Origin: Pseudomonadota bacterium | GTDB lineage: Bacteria > Pseudomonadota > Gammaproteobacteria > Burkholderiales > Burkholderiaceae_C | Length of the DNA stretch: 15,669 nt | Reading direction: 5' to 3' | NCBI GenBank assembly: GCA_023435325.1 | Contig: JAEYRT010000280.1 | Coordinates: 1 to 15,669, forward strand | In this document: positions 14,178-15,669 of the stretch, piece by piece | Layout of the letters: each line of letters opens with the position of its first letter | Position numbering within the stretch: the stretch's first letter is position 1 | Position numbers and translations under genes: made by a program | The notes under the pieces: model-generated | Told to the model about the DNA's origin: nothing | What the model saw: only the letters and a program-made list of their open reading frames with translations | Database searches by the model: none

Positions 14178-14186
14178 TTTGCCCTG

Positions 14187-14212
14187 AACGCCGAGGCGCA
14201 AGTCTCGGCGTT
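14187..14212 (+). promoter_or_regulatory. Perfect hairpin between atpD and atpC
   Basis: AACGCCGAG (14187-14195) and CTCGGCGTT (14204-14212) form a 9-bp perfect stem with an 8-nt loop. It begins 10 bp after the atpD stop and is not followed by a T-run, so it is not a standard terminator. It could protect the upstream mRNA from 3' exonucleases or reduce epsilon expression relative to beta; both are inference. Confidence 0.65.
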
Positions 14213-14253
14213 GCAAGCAAACAAGCCCAGTCCCACCTTTTCTAGGAGCAAAG

Positions 14254-14670
14254 ATGAACACCATCCATGTTGATGTGGTCAGTGCCGAAGAGTCCCTCTT
14301 CTCCGGTGCAGCGCGCTTTGTCGCTCTGCCTGGTGAAGCAGGCGAGCTGGGTATTTTGCCCAAGCACACTCCGCTGATCTCTCGCATCAAGCCCGGTTCC
14401 GTGCGCATCGAATTGCCCGATGGCAGCGAAGAATTCATCTTCGTGGCCGGTGGCATTTTGGAAGTGCAACCCAACAGCGTCACCGTTCTGTCTGACACCG
14501 CGATCCGCGGCAAGGACCTGGACGAGGAAAAGGCACGCGCTGCGCAGGCTGCCGCCGAAGAAGCCATGAAAAACGCCAACAATGACGTTGATCTGGCCAA
14601 GGCACAGTCCGAACTGGCCGTGCTGGCTGCCCAAATGGCAGCGCTGCGCAAGTACCGCGGCAAGCACTGA
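14254..14670 (+). CDS. atpC: ATP synthase F1 subunit epsilon
   Basis: The protein has 138 residues, near the usual 139. The N-terminal beta-sandwich (starting IHVDVVSAEESLFSG, with PGEAGELGILPKHTPL) binds gamma and the c-ring; the C-terminal part from about residue 90 is a pair of Ala/Glu-rich helices that can inhibit ATP hydrolysis. TAGGAGCAAAG is a strong ribosome site. It is the last gene of the operon, 13 bp before the terminator stem. Confidence 0.97.
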   Translation: MNTIHVDVVSAEESLFSGAARFVALPGEAGELGILPKHTPLISRIKPGSVRIELPDGSEEFIFVAGGILEVQPNSVTVLSDTAIRGKDLDEEKARAAQAAAEEAMKNANNDVDLAKAQSELAVLAAQMAALRKYRGKH

Positions 14671-14683
14671 TTTCGGGCAACCG

Positions 14684-14714
14684 AAAAAAAGCCACCGGCA
14701 AGGTGGCTTTTTTT
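14684..14714. terminator. Strong bidirectional terminator after the atp operon
   Basis: AAAAAAAGCCACC (14684-14696) pairs perfectly with GGTGGCTTTTTTT (14702-14714) over a 5-nt loop, giving a 13-bp inverted repeat with a T-run on each strand. It should end the atp transcript and could also stop minus-strand transcription from the TPM genes. Confidence 0.95.
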
Positions 14715-14730
14715 ATGTCAGCTTCAAGAA

Positions 14731-14815
14731 AAACGTAGCTTCTAGCGCTTGCTGGTCAACGTTTTCAAATAGAAAACATTTCGAAATCCTTGACTGTCAA
14801 GCGTTAGCTGCTCAT
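14731..14815. repeat. Interspersed palindromic repeat, copy 3
   Basis: The left arm GTAGCTTCTAGCGCTTG (14735-14751) and right arm (14797-14813, whose complement reads GAGCAGCTAACGCTTGA) form an imperfect inverted repeat. The inner part has GTTTTC at 14761-14766 and GAAAAC at 14772-14777. The arms and inner AT-rich palindrome match copies 1 and 2. It lies between the atp operon terminator and the convergent TPM genes. Confidence 0.65.
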
Positions 14816-15048
14816 TTATTTCAGGCTGCTGGGCGGCAATTTGCCCTTCACCAGGTGGGGTAAAAACCGGCGTTTCCCTGCTACACCTTCGACATCAGTG
14901 CGCGGCTGAACATGTTCCAAGGCGTTCGGCTGAGGAAATGGTGCTTGGCGCAACTGAAAAGTTCTTTTCAATGCAGGCGTTGCAGTTCGTAAAGAATGCA
15001 AGGCGTCTTGAGGCGTGGCGGTGTGTGTTGCCATCAGTTGAAAAGAAC
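14816..15048. other. Unassigned intergenic stretch with a TGAAAAG palindrome
   Basis: No supported gene lies here. TGAAAAG-TT-CTTTTCA at 14955-14970 is a perfect palindrome. A 13-bp inverted repeat also exists: AAGTTCTTTTCAA (14959-14971) against TTGAAAAGAACTT (15038-15050), 66 nt apart, so the first element has two alternative partners. The second arm overlaps the end of the TPM gene. A 72-codon minus-strand frame (15034-14816) starts 14 bp after the TPM stop but shows no ribosome site, no recognisable domain and flat third-position composition; I do not call it a gene. Confidence 0.4.
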
Positions 15049-15594
15049 TTATCGCTCTTTGAAGAAGCGCCCCTGTATTACCGGTGCATCGGGCAAACCT
15101 GTGTCCGCGGGTGATGCCGCCATGTCACTGTGCCGGGGAAAATGGGCGATCAGCAGTTTGGAGACGCGCTCCAAGGCCTGTTCCATTCCTTGCGCATAAG
15201 CCTGGTCCTGAAAAGACTGTTGCATGTCGTGCACCACGGCGTCCCAGAAAGCCTGTTCTATCGCGCGGGCGGCGGCGCGGTCCGCAACGATTTCAATGGC
15301 ATGGTCGGCCAGCAGCAGATAAATCAGCACACCGTTGTTGTGTTCGGTATCCCAGGTACGCAGTTTGCCAAACAGGCTTACGGCACGTTCGCGGGCAGAG
15401 GCGCCGCGCCAGATATAGCTGTAAGGCAGGCCCCCTTCCACACACAGACGAATCTGGCTGGTGTGCTGCGATTCACTGGCCGCCACGGCTTGTTCCAGAC
15501 GCACTAGCACAGCCGGAGGAAAAGCCTTTTGCACTTGTCCTTCTGTCCAGCGGTGGCGCCACAAGCGTGAAATTTTATGTACCAAGCTTGTCAT
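15049..15594 (-). CDS. TPM-domain protein, soluble form (TPM_phosphatase/Psb32-like)
   Basis: The protein has 181 residues. The block ARERAVSLFGKLRTWDTE, followed by NNGVLIYLLLADHAIEIVAD, is the characteristic core of TPM domains (named for TLP18.3, Psb32 and MOLO-1). An early WTEGQVQKAFPP segment and a later QSFQDQAYAQGMEQALERVSKLL helix fit the small stand-alone members found in bacteria next to a larger TPM membrane protein. No signal peptide or membrane segment is visible, so it is probably cytoplasmic or membrane-peripheral. The ATG at 15594 lies two bases from the upstream gene's stop and has GGGAG nine bases before it; a TTG at 15603 is an alternative. Biochemical function is unknown; acid phosphatase activity is reported for the plant relative. 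Confidence 0.85.
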   Translation of the reverse strand: MTSLVHKISRLWRHRWTEGQVQKAFPPAVLVRLEQAVAASESQHTSQIRLCVEGGLPYSYIWRGASARERAVSLFGKLRTWDTEHNNGVLIYLLLADHAIEIVADRAAARAIEQAFWDAVVHDMQQSFQDQAYAQGMEQALERVSKLLIAHFPRHSDMAASPADTGLPDAPVIQGRFFKER

Positions 15595-15596
15595 GC

Positions 15597-15669
15597 CTAC
15601 CAACTCCCTGAGGCGCCTCCGCCCCCAAAACTGCCTCCCCCGCCAGAACTGAAGCCGCCTCCGCCGAAG
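15597..15669 (-). CDS. C-terminal Gly/Ser-rich tail of a TPM membrane protein (cut by window edge)
   Basis: Only the last 23 full codons are visible: runs of glycine with Phe and Ser, ending GASGSW before a TAG. This tail is typical of YgcG-type TPM proteins, which have a signal peptide, an N-terminal TPM domain, membrane helices and a Gly-rich flexible C-terminus. The next gene begins two bases after its stop, so the two are almost certainly one transcription unit; in many Burkholderiales a lemA gene lies upstream. The assignment rests on the tail and the neighbour, as the domain itself is outside the window. Confidence 0.65.
   Translation of the reverse strand, partial: FGGGGFSSGGGGSFGGGGASGSW

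Noticed and set aside
12687..14663. A 658-codon open frame on the minus strand opposite atpD and atpC
   Set aside because: Same cause as above; the sense genes are certain and the antisense product shows no motif.
14816..15034. A 72-codon minus-strand frame downstream of the TPM gene
   Set aside because: No ribosome site or domain, third codon positions near 50 percent GC unlike its neighbours, and it crosses the palindromic element and touches the repeat.

Overview
The window reads as core chromosome of a betaproteobacterium of the Burkholderiales, most likely Comamonadaceae and Comamonas-like. The evidence is moderately high GC, the canonical atpIBEFHAGDC order, a three-gene EIIA(Man)-HPr-EI cluster with no sugar permease, ybeD-lipB-lipA, and short interspersed palindromes with AGCTGCT/GCGCTT-type ends at convergent gene boundaries. 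The genus is inferred from general resemblance, not from a search.

Layout. Positions 1-842 hold a divergent pair: the start of a cytochrome b561-type membrane protein (minus, cut by the window edge) and a periplasmic cytochrome c' (plus). Positions 987-2194 hold a membrane-tethered TlpA-like thioredoxin (minus) and, divergently, an orphan lipoprotein (plus). Positions 2291-4842 hold a compact phosphotransferase cluster: EIIA of the mannose family overlapping HPr, then two strong tandem hairpins, then enzyme I. With no EIIB/EIIC nearby, this looks like a regulatory phosphorelay. The 392-bp gap 4843-5234 is dense: a sigma70-like promoter with a Fur-like palindrome in its spacer, a roughly 107-nt putative transcript ending in a hairpin plus seven T, a palindromic repeat, a second bidirectional terminator, and a 12-bp tandem duplication at the lipA stop.

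Positions 5235-7239 (minus) carry ybeD-lipB-lipA, which supplies octanoyl transfer and sulfur insertion for protein lipoylation. After a 289-bp divergent regulatory gap, positions 7529-14670 (plus) carry the complete F1Fo ATP synthase operon (I, a, c, b, delta, alpha, gamma, beta, epsilon), closed by a strong bidirectional terminator. Positions 14715-15048 hold a third repeat copy and an unexplained palindromic stretch. Positions 15049-15669 (minus) hold a soluble TPM-domain protein and the Gly-rich tail of the upstream TPM membrane protein.

The coding content is mostly housekeeping: electron transport and redox maintenance, PTS signalling, lipoate cofactor attachment and ATP synthesis. I see no mobile element, CRISPR array, tRNA or rRNA. 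The most novel signals are between genes: the Fur-box/terminator small RNA candidate at 4885-5027, the tandem hairpins between ptsH and ptsI, the atpD-atpC hairpin, and the three-copy palindromic repeat family.
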